Shown here piece after piece: positions 1 through 9,105 of a stretch of DNA of 48,915 nt. Source of the stretch: Brevinema andersonii (GTDB taxonomy: Bacteria; Spirochaetota; DYKD01); contig DYKD01000018.1 in assembly GCA_020722765.1 (NCBI GenBank), positions 1-48,915 of the forward strand, given 5' to 3'. Both the position numbers and the translations under genes were made by a program. The stretch's first letter is position 1, and every line of letters starts with the position of its first letter. The notes under the pieces are model-generated. The model had not been told where the DNA came from. It did not search any database and saw only the letters and a program-made list of their open reading frames with translations.

Positions 1-748
1 TACTATAACTATTCCCTCCTACATAAATATAGTTGTTAAATCCTTCATAAGCAGGCAAAAAACTATCAATACTCGCATCGTTAAAGCCATTTGTCGTAAT
101 AGTCTCCCAACTACCATTATAACGCCATAACTTAGGAAGACTTAGTTCAGATACATACAAATATCCATTATAGACACCTTCAGGTCTAGGGTTAGTGCAA
201 TAATTACTTGCAGATGATATTTCAGTCCAGTTTTGCGCCCCTAATGAAAGACTCTTAATATGGGGGTTATATGTTGTATTTTCATAAAACCCAACATACA
301 AAGCATTATTATAAACAGCACTTCCTGCAACTTTAGAAGCATAATAACCATACCCAAAACCATTTGATACCACTTTAACCCACGACCCTGGCGCACCAGT
401 ACCCGCTGTACTTTTCCAAACTTGAAATCCCGTTGCGTTATTATCAGAAAATACATATAAATCGTTACTAACAATCACAGGAAAAGGTTTTAAAGGATTA
501 TTATTCGCACCAATTCCAAACCCATCGCCTGAAATTGCAGTAAAATCTACGCCATCAAAAGTACGAAACAATTGTCCGCCAGTAGAATCATTGTAAGTTC
601 CAAAATAAAAAAAACCATTATCCACAGGTCCTGGAAATAATTGCGTATTATAAACATTTCCTAAACCTGGTGTAGAAATAGGTGACCAAGATAACCCAAA
701 TACAAAAGATGAAAATACCATGATTGACAATATTAAAATTCTTTTCAT
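1..748 (-). CDS. secreted beta-propeller-like protein, 5' part only (runs off left edge)
   Basis: An open frame on the reverse strand starts at an ATG at 748 and continues without a stop to the window edge (about 249 codons seen). The first 18-20 residues form a signal peptide (two basic residues, then a hydrophobic core ending near Val-Phe-Gly). The rest has loose repeats of the type LYV-F-N-GFQVWKS and LYVGFYEN, rich in Gly, Asn, Trp and Tyr, as in kelch or sialidase-like propeller repeats of surface proteins. The start is supported by AAGGAGG four bases upstream and by a consensus promoter at 784-812. The Shine-Dalgarno site lies inside a small hairpin (750-767, arms TTGCCT/AGGCAA). The function is unknown and the C-terminus is not in the window. 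Confidence 0.8.
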   Translation of the reverse strand, partial: MKRILILSIMVFSSFVFGLSWSPISTPGLGNVYNTQLFPGPVDNGFFYFGTYNDSTGGQLFRTFDGVDFTAISGDGFGIGANNNPLKPFPVIVSNDLYVFSDNNATGFQVWKSTAGTGAPGSWVKVVSNGFGYGYYASKVAGSAVYNNALYVGFYENTTYNPHIKSLSLGAQNWTEISSASNYCTNPRPEGVYNGYLYVSELSLPKLWRYNGSWETITTNGFNDASIDSFLPAYEGFNNYIYVGGNSYS

Positions 749-783
749 ATTGCCTCCTTTTAGGCAAAAAAGAATATATCTAA

Positions 784-812
784 AATATAAGCTATTTTTG
801 GTAAATTGTCAA
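784..812 (-). promoter_or_regulatory. sigma70-type promoter of the secreted protein gene
   Basis: On the reverse strand TTGACA (807-812) and TATATT (784-789) are separated by exactly 17 bases. It lies 36 bases upstream of the start codon at 748. Confidence 0.8.
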
Positions 813-1024
813 TCGGAAAAAAGAATAATTCATTATAATGACAAAGTGATGCGTTTGTCCTTTAATGTCGATCTATTTATATGACTCTATTACTTTGGTG
901 ATTTTGATAAAGTTGAAAATGAGTTGAAAGCCACAATGCCAAGCAGCTGGCGAGAACACGATGTTTCCGAGCACCTGAAGAGGTGATGTTCTAGTGTCGA
1001 CACGTGACAAGGATGTTGCGTTAG

Positions 1025-1117
1025 TGTCGACTTGTTTTTTATGTGGATCCACTGGTCTGTCTAAAATGTGGCACATTAATGATTGTAAAGGACACTATAG
1101 AATTTGTTGTTGATTCG
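1025..1117 (+). pseudogene. possible transposase C-terminal scrap (zinc-finger segment)
   Basis: The frame reads YVDPLVCLKCGTLMIVK at about 1040-1090. This resembles the CPxCG zinc-finger segment near the C-terminus of IS91/IS801-type transposases (usual form: VDPL-CP-CG--M-II). Only about 30 codons remain, with a stop just upstream at 1022 and no transposase body. The match is short and from memory, so this is a tentative scar. The interval 749-1434 otherwise holds two promoters, another broken fragment and a 10-bp direct repeat (TAGTGTCGAC at 992 and 1022). Confidence 0.3.
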
Positions 1118-1143
1118 CACTGTGGGAGTGATTTCGAGCATAG

Positions 1144-1317
1144 TGCGGATTATTCCTTGGTTGCCTTTTTTATAATACTTATCAGAACATTAAGCACGCA
1201 AGCGACTTTCCCGCCGAAAACCTCAAAGCCGAACAAACCGCTTTAGCCACACTCATGATCCTTGGTTTTACAATTAGTGGTGTCGATGGGTTTATTGTTA
1301 TTTATGTTGGATATTAA
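1144..1317 (+). pseudogene. C-terminal fragment of a small membrane protein
   Basis: After a stop at 1141, this frame runs 57 codons to a TAA at 1315-1317. It has a protein-like composition: a hydrophobic start (GLFLGCLFY), an amphipathic middle with KAEQTALATLMIL, and a hydrophobic end (GFTISGVDGFIVIYVGY). There is no start codon or ribosome binding site at its 5' end, so it looks like the tail of a decayed gene. I do not recognise the family; it could also be chance. Confidence 0.3.
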
Positions 1318-1399
1318 CTAAACAACCGTTATTTTTATCACTTTCGTACAAAAACAGACGGCTGTTTTTGTCAGATTTGACTAAAAAAGACGTGTGATA

Positions 1400-1428
1400 T
1401 TGACAAATTGTTGATTTATATATATATT
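1400..1428 (+). promoter_or_regulatory. consensus promoter giving a probably leaderless mRNA
   Basis: TTGACA (1400-1405) and TATATT (1423-1428) are 17 bases apart. The expected transcription start, about 7 bases after the -10 element, coincides with the ATG at 1435. No Shine-Dalgarno sequence precedes that ATG. Confidence 0.75.
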
Positions 1429-1434
1429 TGTTTT

Positions 1435-2787
1435 ATGAAAAGAGACCTTTTAAAAACATTGCAGGCATGGAAAAACGCACCTCAACGTAAACCGCTTGTT
1501 ATTCGAGGTGCTCGTCAGGTTGGAAAAACCTGGTTGGTTCGCAATTTTGGTAAATCCGATTATTCTCGGTTTGTAGAAATTAATTTCGATTTACAACCCT
1601 CTTTAAAATCCTGTTTTGACGATGTACGCCCCGCTGAAATATGCAAGTGCCTCGAACTTTCTGCAAATGTCGAAATAAATCCATCAACCACGCTCCTGTT
1701 TCTCGACGAAATTCAGGAATGCCCCAATGCATTAAAGGCCCTGCGGTACTTTTACGAACTAATGCCCGAACTTTCCATAATTGCTGCGGGTTCATTATTG
1801 GAATTTATCAATGAATCAGAAACGCTTTCCATGCCAGTGGGAAGAATAGCCAATTATTACCTGCACCCGCTTTCTTTCGGGGAATTTCTTACCGCATGCA
1901 ACGAAGAGCGCCTTCGTACTTTTCTTGGAAATCTCAGCCTTTCTACCATTATTCCCGAGGCTATTACAACCAAAGCAATGTCACTGCTGCGAACCTATCT
2001 GTACACCGGGGGGATGCCCGCAGCGATAAATAGCTGGCTATTGCAAAGCGATCTTGCCGAGGTCGATAGTATTCATCGGTCCCTTTTTCAAAACTACCGC
2101 CATGATTTTGGCAAATACGGAAAAAGAGCCAATTACGAGATGCTCGAAAAGTCCCTTCTTAAAATTCCCGGACTCGTAGGCACGTCGTTTTCCTATAGCG
2201 CAATCGACTCGCTGTCTCATTCACGAGTCGTTAGGCAAGCTGTGGAACTCCTCGAAAAGGCAGGCATCTGCTTGCGCGTTTTTTCCAGCTCTGGAGCTGG
2301 CTTGCCATTTCATACCTATATAAACGAAGGAAAATTCAAGATTCTTTTTCTTGATGTAGGATTATTGCAAAACACAATGGGGATCAGTCGGGAGACCTAT
2401 TTGGCAACCGACCTGTTTTCGGTCTATAAAGGATCTGTTACCGAACAATTTATCGGCCAGCAGCTGCTTGCAAAAAAACTTCCTTACGAAGATCCCGAAT
2501 TATTCTACTGGCGACGAAACAAGCCGGGGAGCGACGCAGAGGTCGATTATTTAATACAGCGCGGGGGAACCATTTTCCCTATCGAGGTGAAATCGGGCAC
2601 TACTGGTACTTTAAAAAGCCTGCAACTCTTTATAAAAGAACATAACTCAAAACTTGGCATCCGACTATCCCTGCATCCACTTTCTTTGCACAATGCTATT
2701 CTTTCGATACCTTTATTTGCAATAGAATCGCTCGATACTCTCATAGAGCAGGCACTCTTATCTCGAGCTTCCCTTACCACGGGATAG
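1435..2787 (+). CDS. AAA ATPase with DUF4143 and nuclease-like C-terminus
   Basis: A 450-residue protein of the AAA_14/DUF4143 family. Walker A (GARQVGKT) lies near residue 25 and Walker B (LLFLDEIQ) near residue 95. The DUF4143 region around residues 190-370 includes DVGLLQNTMG, and the C-terminal stretch YWRR...SDAEVDYL...PIEVKSG has the D...E-x-K spacing of PD-(D/E)xK nucleases. The family is common in anaerobes, its role is poorly known, and its members are often found as isolated, transferred genes. Here too it stands alone beside gene debris, and it uses CGC, CGA and GCC codons more than the genes to its right. I chose the ATG at 1435 over the ATG at 1408 because 1408 lies inside the promoter. 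Confidence 0.9.
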   Translation: MKRDLLKTLQAWKNAPQRKPLVIRGARQVGKTWLVRNFGKSDYSRFVEINFDLQPSLKSCFDDVRPAEICKCLELSANVEINPSTTLLFLDEIQECPNALKALRYFYELMPELSIIAAGSLLEFINESETLSMPVGRIANYYLHPLSFGEFLTACNEERLRTFLGNLSLSTIIPEAITTKAMSLLRTYLYTGGMPAAINSWLLQSDLAEVDSIHRSLFQNYRHDFGKYGKRANYEMLEKSLLKIPGLVGTSFSYSAIDSLSHSRVVRQAVELLEKAGICLRVFSSSGAGLPFHTYINEGKFKILFLDVGLLQNTMGISRETYLATDLFSVYKGSVTEQFIGQQLLAKKLPYEDPELFYWRRNKPGSDAEVDYLIQRGGTIFPIEVKSGTTGTLKSLQLFIKEHNSKLGIRLSLHPLSLHNAILSIPLFAIESLDTLIEQALLSRASLTTG

Positions 2788-2825
2788 TATCCTTTCAATA
2801 AGGTCAAATAGGCTCTAGGGGTGAT

Positions 2826-2859
2826 AACAAATGCCATAATCCATACAATGGCATTTGTT
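2826..2859 (+). terminator. hairpin terminator after the AAA ATPase gene
   Basis: A perfect 12-bp inverted repeat (AACAAATGCCAT at 2826-2837, ATGGCATTTGTT at 2848-2859) with a 10-base loop, ending in a short T tract. The rest of 2788-3095 shows no gene or other clear signal. Confidence 0.6.
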
Positions 2860-3095
2860 TCGATATTGCGTAGTTTACGAATGTACCTGCAAGAGCGAAG
2901 CTCCACACTCCCTGAACTATGAACTTCTTCAGATTTGACAATAGCGCTGTTTCGAGGTACAATGTTGAGATGATGAGCTTAATGGCTCTTAGAGGACCTA
3001 TCTTTGTATTTTGATAGTCGGTTTCGGGATGAAAGCATTGTGGATATGGTCTGTGAGAGGATATATTGCATAAAGGAATTTCCTATGGTATTTTT

Positions 3096-4184
3096 CTATG
3101 TTCCCATCATCTCAAGAAGTTCTGGCAGGGAAAACTTGCGTATGACTGTTGTTCCGATTTTTGTTGGAAGGACCAGAGGGATTGTGAGGTTCATCATGTC
3201 GCTTTCAAAGAAATTTTTCTTGTCTGCTGCCATGTAGGGGAGCAGTGTCCGGCCCGTCCAGTGGAAACCTGTTGCGCCGTTCTTACTTGCCACATCCTTG
3301 ATCTTGAGGAAGTCCTTTTCTGAAAGATGACCAAGCTTAAAAGCGATCTCGCTTTCCTTGATCATCCCGAAACCTACAGCCAGCCCGTGTTTGACCTTGA
3401 ATCCTGTTGCTCCCTCAATCGCATGTCCTACTGTATGTCCGAAGTTCAGGATCATCCTGAGACTTTTCTCTTTTTCATCTTTCATGACGACATCTGCTTT
3501 TATCTCGCATGAACGGGTGATAAGCGCTTCCAGAATGTGATGGTCGATCTGCTGCGCTTTTTCTATGTTTTTTTGGATGAAGGAGAAATATCTTTCATCT
3601 GCGATGATACCATGCTTGATGATCTCAAAAAGTCCGTTCTTGATTTCAGGAATCGGCAGAGTTGAAAGAAATTCCGTGTCTATGAGGACTTTTTTAGGTT
3701 GGGAGAAGAGACCAGCACAGTTTTTCCCGCTTTTGAGGTCAACGCCCACTTTTCCGCCAATGCTGCTGTCTACCTGTGCAAGAAGTGTTGTTGGGATTTG
3801 GATAAAGGGAACACCTCTCATGAACGTCCCTGCTGCGAAGCCAGCCATGTCTCCTGCCACTCCGCCACCAAAAGCGATTACAGCGGAATGCCTGTTGAAA
3901 CCCATGCGGAGCATCTGGTCCAGGATTTTTTCCATGGTTTTCATGTTCTTGTTCCGCTCTCCTGCAGGGAAGATGACGGGCTGGAACTGTATTCCTGCAG
4001 ACGTCAGTTTTTGGGTTATTTTTTTCCTGTAAATGTTCCAGACATTGCTGTCTGTGATGAGTGCATAATAATTGGAAAGGTTCGATTCAGCTATTTCTTC
4101 AGCCAGGGGCAAGTGTCTGCCAATGATCAGTTTGTAGGAATGGTCAACCCGACCACCAAGTTTTATATTGATTTCTTTGCTCAT
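3096..4184 (-). CDS. aroB: 3-dehydroquinate synthase
   Basis: AroB converts DAHP to 3-dehydroquinate with NAD and a divalent metal, the second step of the shikimate pathway to aromatic amino acids. The 362-residue protein has the usual length and signatures: GGGVAGDMAGFAAGTFMRG, then IPTTLLAQVDSSIGGKVGVD. The metal ligands are recognisable as Glu in KNGLFEIIKHG, His in NFGHTVGHAIE and a later His in KHGLAVGFGM. The start is placed at MSKEINIK because AAGGT lies just upstream; the longer frame to 4229 has no ribosome site. It diverges from the histidine kinase gene and no other shikimate genes lie nearby. Confidence 0.95.
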   Translation of the reverse strand: MSKEINIKLGGRVDHSYKLIIGRHLPLAEEIAESNLSNYYALITDSNVWNIYRKKITQKLTSAGIQFQPVIFPAGERNKNMKTMEKILDQMLRMGFNRHSAVIAFGGGVAGDMAGFAAGTFMRGVPFIQIPTTLLAQVDSSIGGKVGVDLKSGKNCAGLFSQPKKVLIDTEFLSTLPIPEIKNGLFEIIKHGIIADERYFSFIQKNIEKAQQIDHHILEALITRSCEIKADVVMKDEKEKSLRMILNFGHTVGHAIEGATGFKVKHGLAVGFGMIKESEIAFKLGHLSEKDFLKIKDVASKNGATGFHWTGRTLLPYMAADKKNFFESDMMNLTIPLVLPTKIGTTVIRKFSLPELLEMMGT

Positions 4185-4279
4185 TCGGATACCTTGTATG
4201 ATTACCCCTGTTATCTTTTGTGGTATCATATACAGTAATCAATTAAGTCAAATCATGGAATATTGTCAAATATAATTAA

Positions 4280-4309
4280 TTGGCAAAAAAAACAAGATAA
4301 GACTATAAT
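4280..4309 (+). promoter_or_regulatory. promoter of the histidine kinase gene
   Basis: TTGGCA (4280-4285) and TATAAT (4304-4309) are 18 bases apart, 42 bases upstream of the GTG start at 4352. The interval also carries TTGAC motifs on the other strand that may serve aroB, but no single aroB promoter stands out. Confidence 0.65.
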
Positions 4310-4351
4310 TGCACTGATCCATTCCCATCATTGTTTCTGTTGGGTTAAAAA

Positions 4352-6739
4352 GTGAATAGAGAAAAGACATGTCATCCGTTTTTTTATGAAATCCCTATTC
4401 CTGGTTTCCTGTGCAATGCAAAATCAGGAAAGATTATCCTTATGAACAAGGCTGGGAAAAAGTTTGTTGGCAAAAGATGTCCAACAACAATTTTTGATGT
4501 GATAGGCAAAAAAAACAACCTGCAGAAGATAAAAAAGACGGTCTTGCTGGATATGCAGGATGCCAAAGGGGTCCGTATCAGATGCCGGTTATATTCATTT
4601 TCTGCCAGTTGGTTCAAGAAAGGGCATGTCCTTTTTTTGATAGAGCGTCTTGCTGATTCTTATCTTTCTTTGCTGGAAGAGTTTCCTGCCATAGATGGTC
4701 GTCTTTTGACAATCCGAAAAGAGACAGAACGGATGGACAAACTCCGTGCGGATGTCCTGGGTGTATTGACAAAACCTTGGTCCTTGAAAGAAATGGTACG
4801 AGAAGTGATATTGCTAATCCGTGAATATACGGGATTTGCAGTTGTTGCTGTAAGGCTTCGTGAGGATGATGATTTCCCCTATTATGTGCATGACGGTATG
4901 ACAGACAGTTTTCTTTCATTGGCCAATAATTTGTGTAGGACCATTATTGATGGGAAGCCAGTCCTTGACTGTATTTGTGGAGATGTCATTGATGGAGCCA
5001 TCCCCCAGAACCATCCTTGTTTTTCTGATTTTGGTTCTTTTTTTACAAATGATTTCCCCTCTGATGTTGAACGTATCAAGAACGCCAGATATGGACGGCC
5101 ACCCTTCCGTGGAGAATGTATTAAGGAAGAATTTAAGAGCTCCTTGCTGATCCCATTGAAGAACAGGACCAATACAGTGGGGTTGTTGCAGATATCCGAT
5201 TTCAAGCCTAACAGGATTACGCCTTTTCTTATCCGTAATATGGAAAACATGGCTTTGGATATCGGGATAACTCTTGCGCAAAAGGAAGATGAGCGGATTC
5301 TAAAAGATTCAGAGGAGAAGTTCTCAAGTTTTTTTCAGCACTCTCCCACATTAAATATCATTTCAGATCTGGAAAATGGGATGATTTTGGAAGTGAATGA
5401 TACATTCTGCAATGTGTCAGGATTCAATCGTTCTGAACTGATTGGAAAGACTATAATCGAGTTGAATTTTTGGGATAAGAAGGAATTTCGTGATCTCTAC
5501 ATAAACAGGCTTAAGAACCAGGTGCCTGTACAAAACGAGCGGATTCCCTTTCGTATGGCATCTGGAGAAATCCGTGAATCCCTTTGTTCCATGGGAATCG
5601 TGAAGATTTCCGGAAAAGAACGGGTACTGACAATCCTACAGGATATTACAGAAACTAGAAGGCAATATAACCTGTATCAGGCAATATTCCAACACAGTAC
5701 GGATGGTCTCTGGGTTACGGATCGGAAGGGTGTTATCCTCCAAGTCAATCGGACATATCTTGATATGACAGGATATGATTTGGAATACATGGTGGGATCC
5801 AAGGTTTGGGAGGAGATTGACCAGAGCAAGGATTCTTTCCATGATTTTTATAAGCGTATCCCTGGATTGAAGGCTCTTATGTTCCAGTCTGCACACAAAT
5901 GCCAGGACGGCAGCATTCTGGATTTTGATATGACTTTGCAGTTCATCCAGGATGTTGATATTGTCCTAGTCATATTCCGTAATGTGACAGAAAAGAAGAA
6001 GATTGAAGCACAGCTCATCTGGTCTGAAAGGCTTTCCGCTGTGGGGCGACTTGCAGGTGGGGTGGCTCATGAATTCAACAACCTTCTCGCCATCATCAAA
6101 GGCAATGTCGCACTTGCAAACCCGGACAAGATGGAAAAACATGAGATCAAGGAGTCTCTGGGAATCATTGATAACCAGGTAGAAAGAGGAAGGAAGATTG
6201 TAGAGAGGATTGTTTCGTTTTCAAGAAGCCAAAAGCGTGAAAAAGAGCTTTGCACCCCGAAGGAAATCATCAATGATATCTATCAGTTCCAACGGAAACA
6301 GTTTGACCTGCATGTAGTGAAATTCAACCTGATCAGTGAGACAGAACAACAGATCATGGTAAACAAAGACCAGTTTAGGCTTGTATTCATCAACCTGTTT
6401 TCAAATGCCATCCATGCCTGTATCAAAAAGAAAATGGAAGACGGGAATGTTGAGGTTCTTATAACGGAAGAAGAGAATAGGATACGGATCAGTGTGAAAG
6501 ATAACGGAATCGGTATGGATGAAACGGTCAAGAGCAGGATTTTTACTCCCTTCTATTCCACAAAAGGCGGTTATGCGACAGACGGACTTCGTTTGCCAGG
6601 AATGGGGCTTGGCCTTTCAATTGCCTATTCTGTGATCAAAGAACATGACGGGAGTATTGAAGTGAACAGCCATCCTGGTGTGGGAACCGAATTTATTATA
6701 AGAATTCCGACCTCTTCAAGGGATCTGCGGAATTCCTGA
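4352..6739 (+). CDS. orphan sensor histidine kinase (GAF-PAS-PAS-HisKA-HATPase)
   Basis: A 795-residue, probably soluble sensor kinase with no clear membrane segment. A PAS-like opening (about 1-100) is followed by a GAF-like domain (about 130-310), then two PAS domains (about 320-430 and 440-555). The dimerisation helix carries the phospho-accepting His at about residue 573 in GGVAHEFNNLLAIIKGN, the form typical of NtrB-like kinases. The ATPase domain has the N box (NLFSNAIHAC, about 680), G1 (DNGIGMD) and G2 (GMGLGLSIA, about 750). It has no receiver domain and no response regulator beside it, so its partner is elsewhere. It starts at GTG with only a weak ribosome site. Its last 24 bases overlap the convergent hydrolase gene. 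Confidence 0.9.
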   Translation: MNREKTCHPFFYEIPIPGFLCNAKSGKIILMNKAGKKFVGKRCPTTIFDVIGKKNNLQKIKKTVLLDMQDAKGVRIRCRLYSFSASWFKKGHVLFLIERLADSYLSLLEEFPAIDGRLLTIRKETERMDKLRADVLGVLTKPWSLKEMVREVILLIREYTGFAVVAVRLREDDDFPYYVHDGMTDSFLSLANNLCRTIIDGKPVLDCICGDVIDGAIPQNHPCFSDFGSFFTNDFPSDVERIKNARYGRPPFRGECIKEEFKSSLLIPLKNRTNTVGLLQISDFKPNRITPFLIRNMENMALDIGITLAQKEDERILKDSEEKFSSFFQHSPTLNIISDLENGMILEVNDTFCNVSGFNRSELIGKTIIELNFWDKKEFRDLYINRLKNQVPVQNERIPFRMASGEIRESLCSMGIVKISGKERVLTILQDITETRRQYNLYQAIFQHSTDGLWVTDRKGVILQVNRTYLDMTGYDLEYMVGSKVWEEIDQSKDSFHDFYKRIPGLKALMFQSAHKCQDGSILDFDMTLQFIQDVDIVLVIFRNVTEKKKIEAQLIWSERLSAVGRLAGGVAHEFNNLLAIIKGNVALANPDKMEKHEIKESLGIIDNQVERGRKIVERIVSFSRSQKREKELCTPKEIINDIYQFQRKQFDLHVVKFNLISETEQQIMVNKDQFRLVFINLFSNAIHACIKKKMEDGNVEVLITEEENRIRISVKDNGIGMDETVKSRIFTPFYSTKGGYATDGLRLPGMGLGLSIAYSVIKEHDGSIEVNSHPGVGTEFIIRIPTSSRDLRNS

Positions 6740-7540
6740 TATGGCTTTCATATAATCCTCTGTCCAGCCACTGTGCGCAGTGCCTACAAATTCCACATTT
6801 TTCAGCATATTGATGAGTTTTTCCAAGGATTGTTCTGATTGTGCTGTGTCGTTGTTTAATGGTTTTGTGAAGACTGTCAATATCCCGCCTTTCAGCTGTG
6901 CCAAGTCTCCTGTGAAAAGCATTTTGTCATTCACTAGGTAGCTCATTGAACCTGGAGTGTGGCCGGGTGTCAGAATCCCTTTTATTTTCATCTTGCCTAT
7001 GCGAAGAAGCTGTCCGTCTTTTAGTAGCAGGGGAGTGACATCAATCCTGTTGGAGCGTTTTATTCCGAAAATTTTCCTTTTCGTAGTGCCGTCAATCATC
7101 TGTTTTTCGGCTGTGGAAATGTAGATTTTTGCTTTTTTAAAGGCTTTTGCTCCTCCTGCATGGTCATAATCAGAATGTGTCAGGAATACGGCAGATATGA
7201 GGTCAGGATGGATTCCGGCTTCTTTTAACTGGAGTGAAGTTTTCTGTGCGTCCATTCCGGTATCTATGGCGATGTACCTTTTCCCATCAGAGACAAGGTA
7301 GAAGTTGACTATCTTCTGTTTGAAAACAAAGAGGTTCTTGCTAATGATCGAGGTTTCAGATGGTTTCATGGATTTCATTACAGGAAAAAAGAGAAGCGCA
7401 GCCATCACGATCAGGGCAATCAGTATGATGAGTGTGTATTTTAAAAGTATCCTGTTTTCTTTCTTTGCCGGAACATTTATTTTTGCAGGCTGTTTTTCCC
7501 TATCTTTTGACGGCTTGGCTGGTTTTTTCTTTGAAGACAT
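6716..7540 (-). CDS. membrane-anchored metallo-beta-lactamase-fold hydrolase
   Basis: A 274-residue protein. A Lys/Pro-rich cytoplasmic stretch (1-30) precedes one membrane helix (about 33-52), so the catalytic domain probably faces the periplasm. The fold is shown by HSDYDHAGG (the metal-binding HxHxDH motif, with Ser in place of the second residue pair member), GHTPGSMSYLV, FTGDLAQ and a late AHSGW. The substrate is unknown; the family includes glyoxalase II-like and lactonase-like enzymes. The start has a near-perfect AGGAGG site five bases upstream. The gene converges on the histidine kinase gene and shares its last 24 bases. Confidence 0.88.
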   Translation of the reverse strand: MSSKKKPAKPSKDREKQPAKINVPAKKENRILLKYTLIILIALIVMAALLFFPVMKSMKPSETSIISKNLFVFKQKIVNFYLVSDGKRYIAIDTGMDAQKTSLQLKEAGIHPDLISAVFLTHSDYDHAGGAKAFKKAKIYISTAEKQMIDGTTKRKIFGIKRSNRIDVTPLLLKDGQLLRIGKMKIKGILTPGHTPGSMSYLVNDKMLFTGDLAQLKGGILTVFTKPLNNDTAQSEQSLEKLINMLKNVEFVGTAHSGWTEDYMKAISGIPQIP

Positions 7541-7574
7541 ATAATCCTCCTAAGGATGATTTGTTTGTTACAGG

Positions 7575-7603
7575 AAAATAGGCTGGGTTTTGTGGAAAAG
7601 CAA
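7575..7603 (-). promoter_or_regulatory. promoter of the MBL-fold hydrolase gene
   Basis: On the reverse strand TTGCTT (7598-7603) and TATTTT (7575-7580) are 17 bases apart, 34 bases upstream of the start at 7540. Confidence 0.5.
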
Positions 7604-7628
7604 GTTTCTTGGCTGTCACTTTTTTGAA

Positions 7629-7657
7629 TTGACTATCCCGAATGGAAAGGTTACATT
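7629..7657 (+). promoter_or_regulatory. promoter of the THUMP methyltransferase gene
   Basis: TTGACT (7629-7634) and TACATT (7652-7657) are 17 bases apart. It lies inside the upstream part of the open frame, which argues for the ATG at 7695 as the true start. Confidence 0.6.
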
Positions 7658-7694
7658 AAAGGAATTGATTTTGAATGAATCACAAGGAATACAC

Positions 7695-8876
7695 ATGAAA
7701 AACAGTGCTAATAGGTTTTCTTCCTCTGGAGAGCAGCTTTTTTATGCTACCACTTTCCACGGTTTGGAGCCACTCCTGAAATCTGAGATTGTTGCAGCTG
7801 GCGGGAAGCCGTTGTATGGAGAGAAAGGCATTGTGAGTTTCAATGCGACTCTGGCAAATGTGATACATCTCAATTATATATCACGTGTTGCAAACAAATT
7901 TGTTCTCATCCTTGCAAGACGGGACAGATGCACGACGTTTGACGAGTTGTATAAGATTGCCGTGGACATCCCTTGGCCTGAACTTTTCACTTATCATAAG
8001 ACTTTTGCTGTGGAATCCTCGCTCACCTGTTCAGTATTGGATCATTCAGTATTCGCATCGCAGAAAACCAAGGATGCGATTGTTGACAGGTTTGTTCGGG
8101 AACATGGGAAACGTCCTGATGTCGATCGGAAGCACCCGGATGTCTATGTTGATGTTCGGATAGTCAGGAATGAGCTGACCATAGGTGTGAACCTTTCAGG
8201 AGACCGGCTTTTCAAGAGAGGGTACAGGAACCAGACGAACGAAGCACCTGTGAAAGAGACGCTTGCAGCAGGGATAGCGAGCATCGCGTTGGAAGAGAAT
8301 GCAGACAAGTATAAAAGCATCATTGACCCCATGTGTGGATCAGGAACCCTCCTCATAGAAGCAGCTATGCAAGTGCTGAGAATTCCGTCTGGAAGGAACA
8401 GGATCAAGTATGGCTTCATGAATCTCGCTTTTTACAAGGACGAGATGGAACAACAGTTCAAGAAGGTGAGGACTGCAGCCCATTCTGAATCTGTCAACAA
8501 GTCTGGTCATTCATTCATAGGTTTTGATATTGACAGTATCGTTCTGGCAAAGGCAAGGGAGAATGCGACACACATGGGATTGACTGATAGGATACAGTTC
8601 ATGAAACAGGATTTTTTCAAACCTGACCATGACATGTCTGGAAGTCTGATTGTGTTCAATCCACCTTATGGGGAACGGTTGAAAGCAGCAGAGGATATGA
8701 ACGGGTTTTTTGCGTGTATTGGCGATTCCATGAAACAGAACTGCAAGGGGAGCAAGGTATTCATATTTGCTGAATTTGGGGAAGCAATCAAGCATATAGG
8801 GCTCCGTCCGAAGAGACGGATAGAGCTGTTCAATGGGAACATAGAGTGTAGATTGTTGGAGTTTGATATTTTTTAG
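7695..8876 (+). CDS. THUMP-domain 23S rRNA methyltransferase, RlmL/YpsC type
   Basis: A 393-residue SAM-dependent RNA methyltransferase. The N-terminal part (about 1-160) fits a ferredoxin-like/THUMP RNA-binding region, with the family opening FYATTFHGLEPLLKSEI. The C-terminal Rossmann domain has the SAM site IDPMCGSGTLLIEAA (about 200-230), the acidic FIGFDIDS and the catalytic NPPYGERL (about 320). By family it modifies a guanine N2 in 23S rRNA, as does the first half of E. coli RlmL; the second methyltransferase of the fused enzyme is absent. The start is supported by AAGGA six bases upstream. It is transcribed alone. Confidence 0.9.
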   Translation: MKNSANRFSSSGEQLFYATTFHGLEPLLKSEIVAAGGKPLYGEKGIVSFNATLANVIHLNYISRVANKFVLILARRDRCTTFDELYKIAVDIPWPELFTYHKTFAVESSLTCSVLDHSVFASQKTKDAIVDRFVREHGKRPDVDRKHPDVYVDVRIVRNELTIGVNLSGDRLFKRGYRNQTNEAPVKETLAAGIASIALEENADKYKSIIDPMCGSGTLLIEAAMQVLRIPSGRNRIKYGFMNLAFYKDEMEQQFKKVRTAAHSESVNKSGHSFIGFDIDSIVLAKARENATHMGLTDRIQFMKQDFFKPDHDMSGSLIVFNPPYGERLKAAEDMNGFFACIGDSMKQNCKGSKVFIFAEFGEAIKHIGLRPKRRIELFNGNIECRLLEFDIF

Positions 8877-8881
8877 CCAGC

Positions 8882-8908
8882 AATATTTACACAGACAGGG
8901 TAAATATT
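8882..8908. repeat. AT-rich inverted repeat downstream of the methyltransferase gene
   Basis: Perfect 9-bp arms (AATATTTAC/GTAAATATT) flank a 9-base spacer. There is no T run after it, so it may be a weak terminator or a protein site. The rest of 8877-9105 holds nothing I can name. Confidence 0.35.
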
Positions 8909-9105
8909 ACATGATTTACAAAAAAAATATCTGCTACTTCAAAATCCGTCCCTTATTTATGTCTTTAAGTCCAGTCTCGTCATCTTTGCCGAATCACACC
9001 AGGAATCTATGGAAAGTGCCTTGCACTGGCAACGATGCGACTTCCAAAAACCATGTGACCATCTGGGGGAAGAAAAATAGGACATGAATGTGATGGTTTC
9101 AAAAC

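Noticed and set aside
873-1076. A 67-codon reverse frame in the left spacer
   Set aside because: No start signal and no protein-like pattern; part of it simply reads the repeated TAGTGTCGAC.
3096-4238. Long forward-strand frames opposite aroB
   Set aside because: They have no motifs or ribosome sites and lie wholly inside a well-supported gene.
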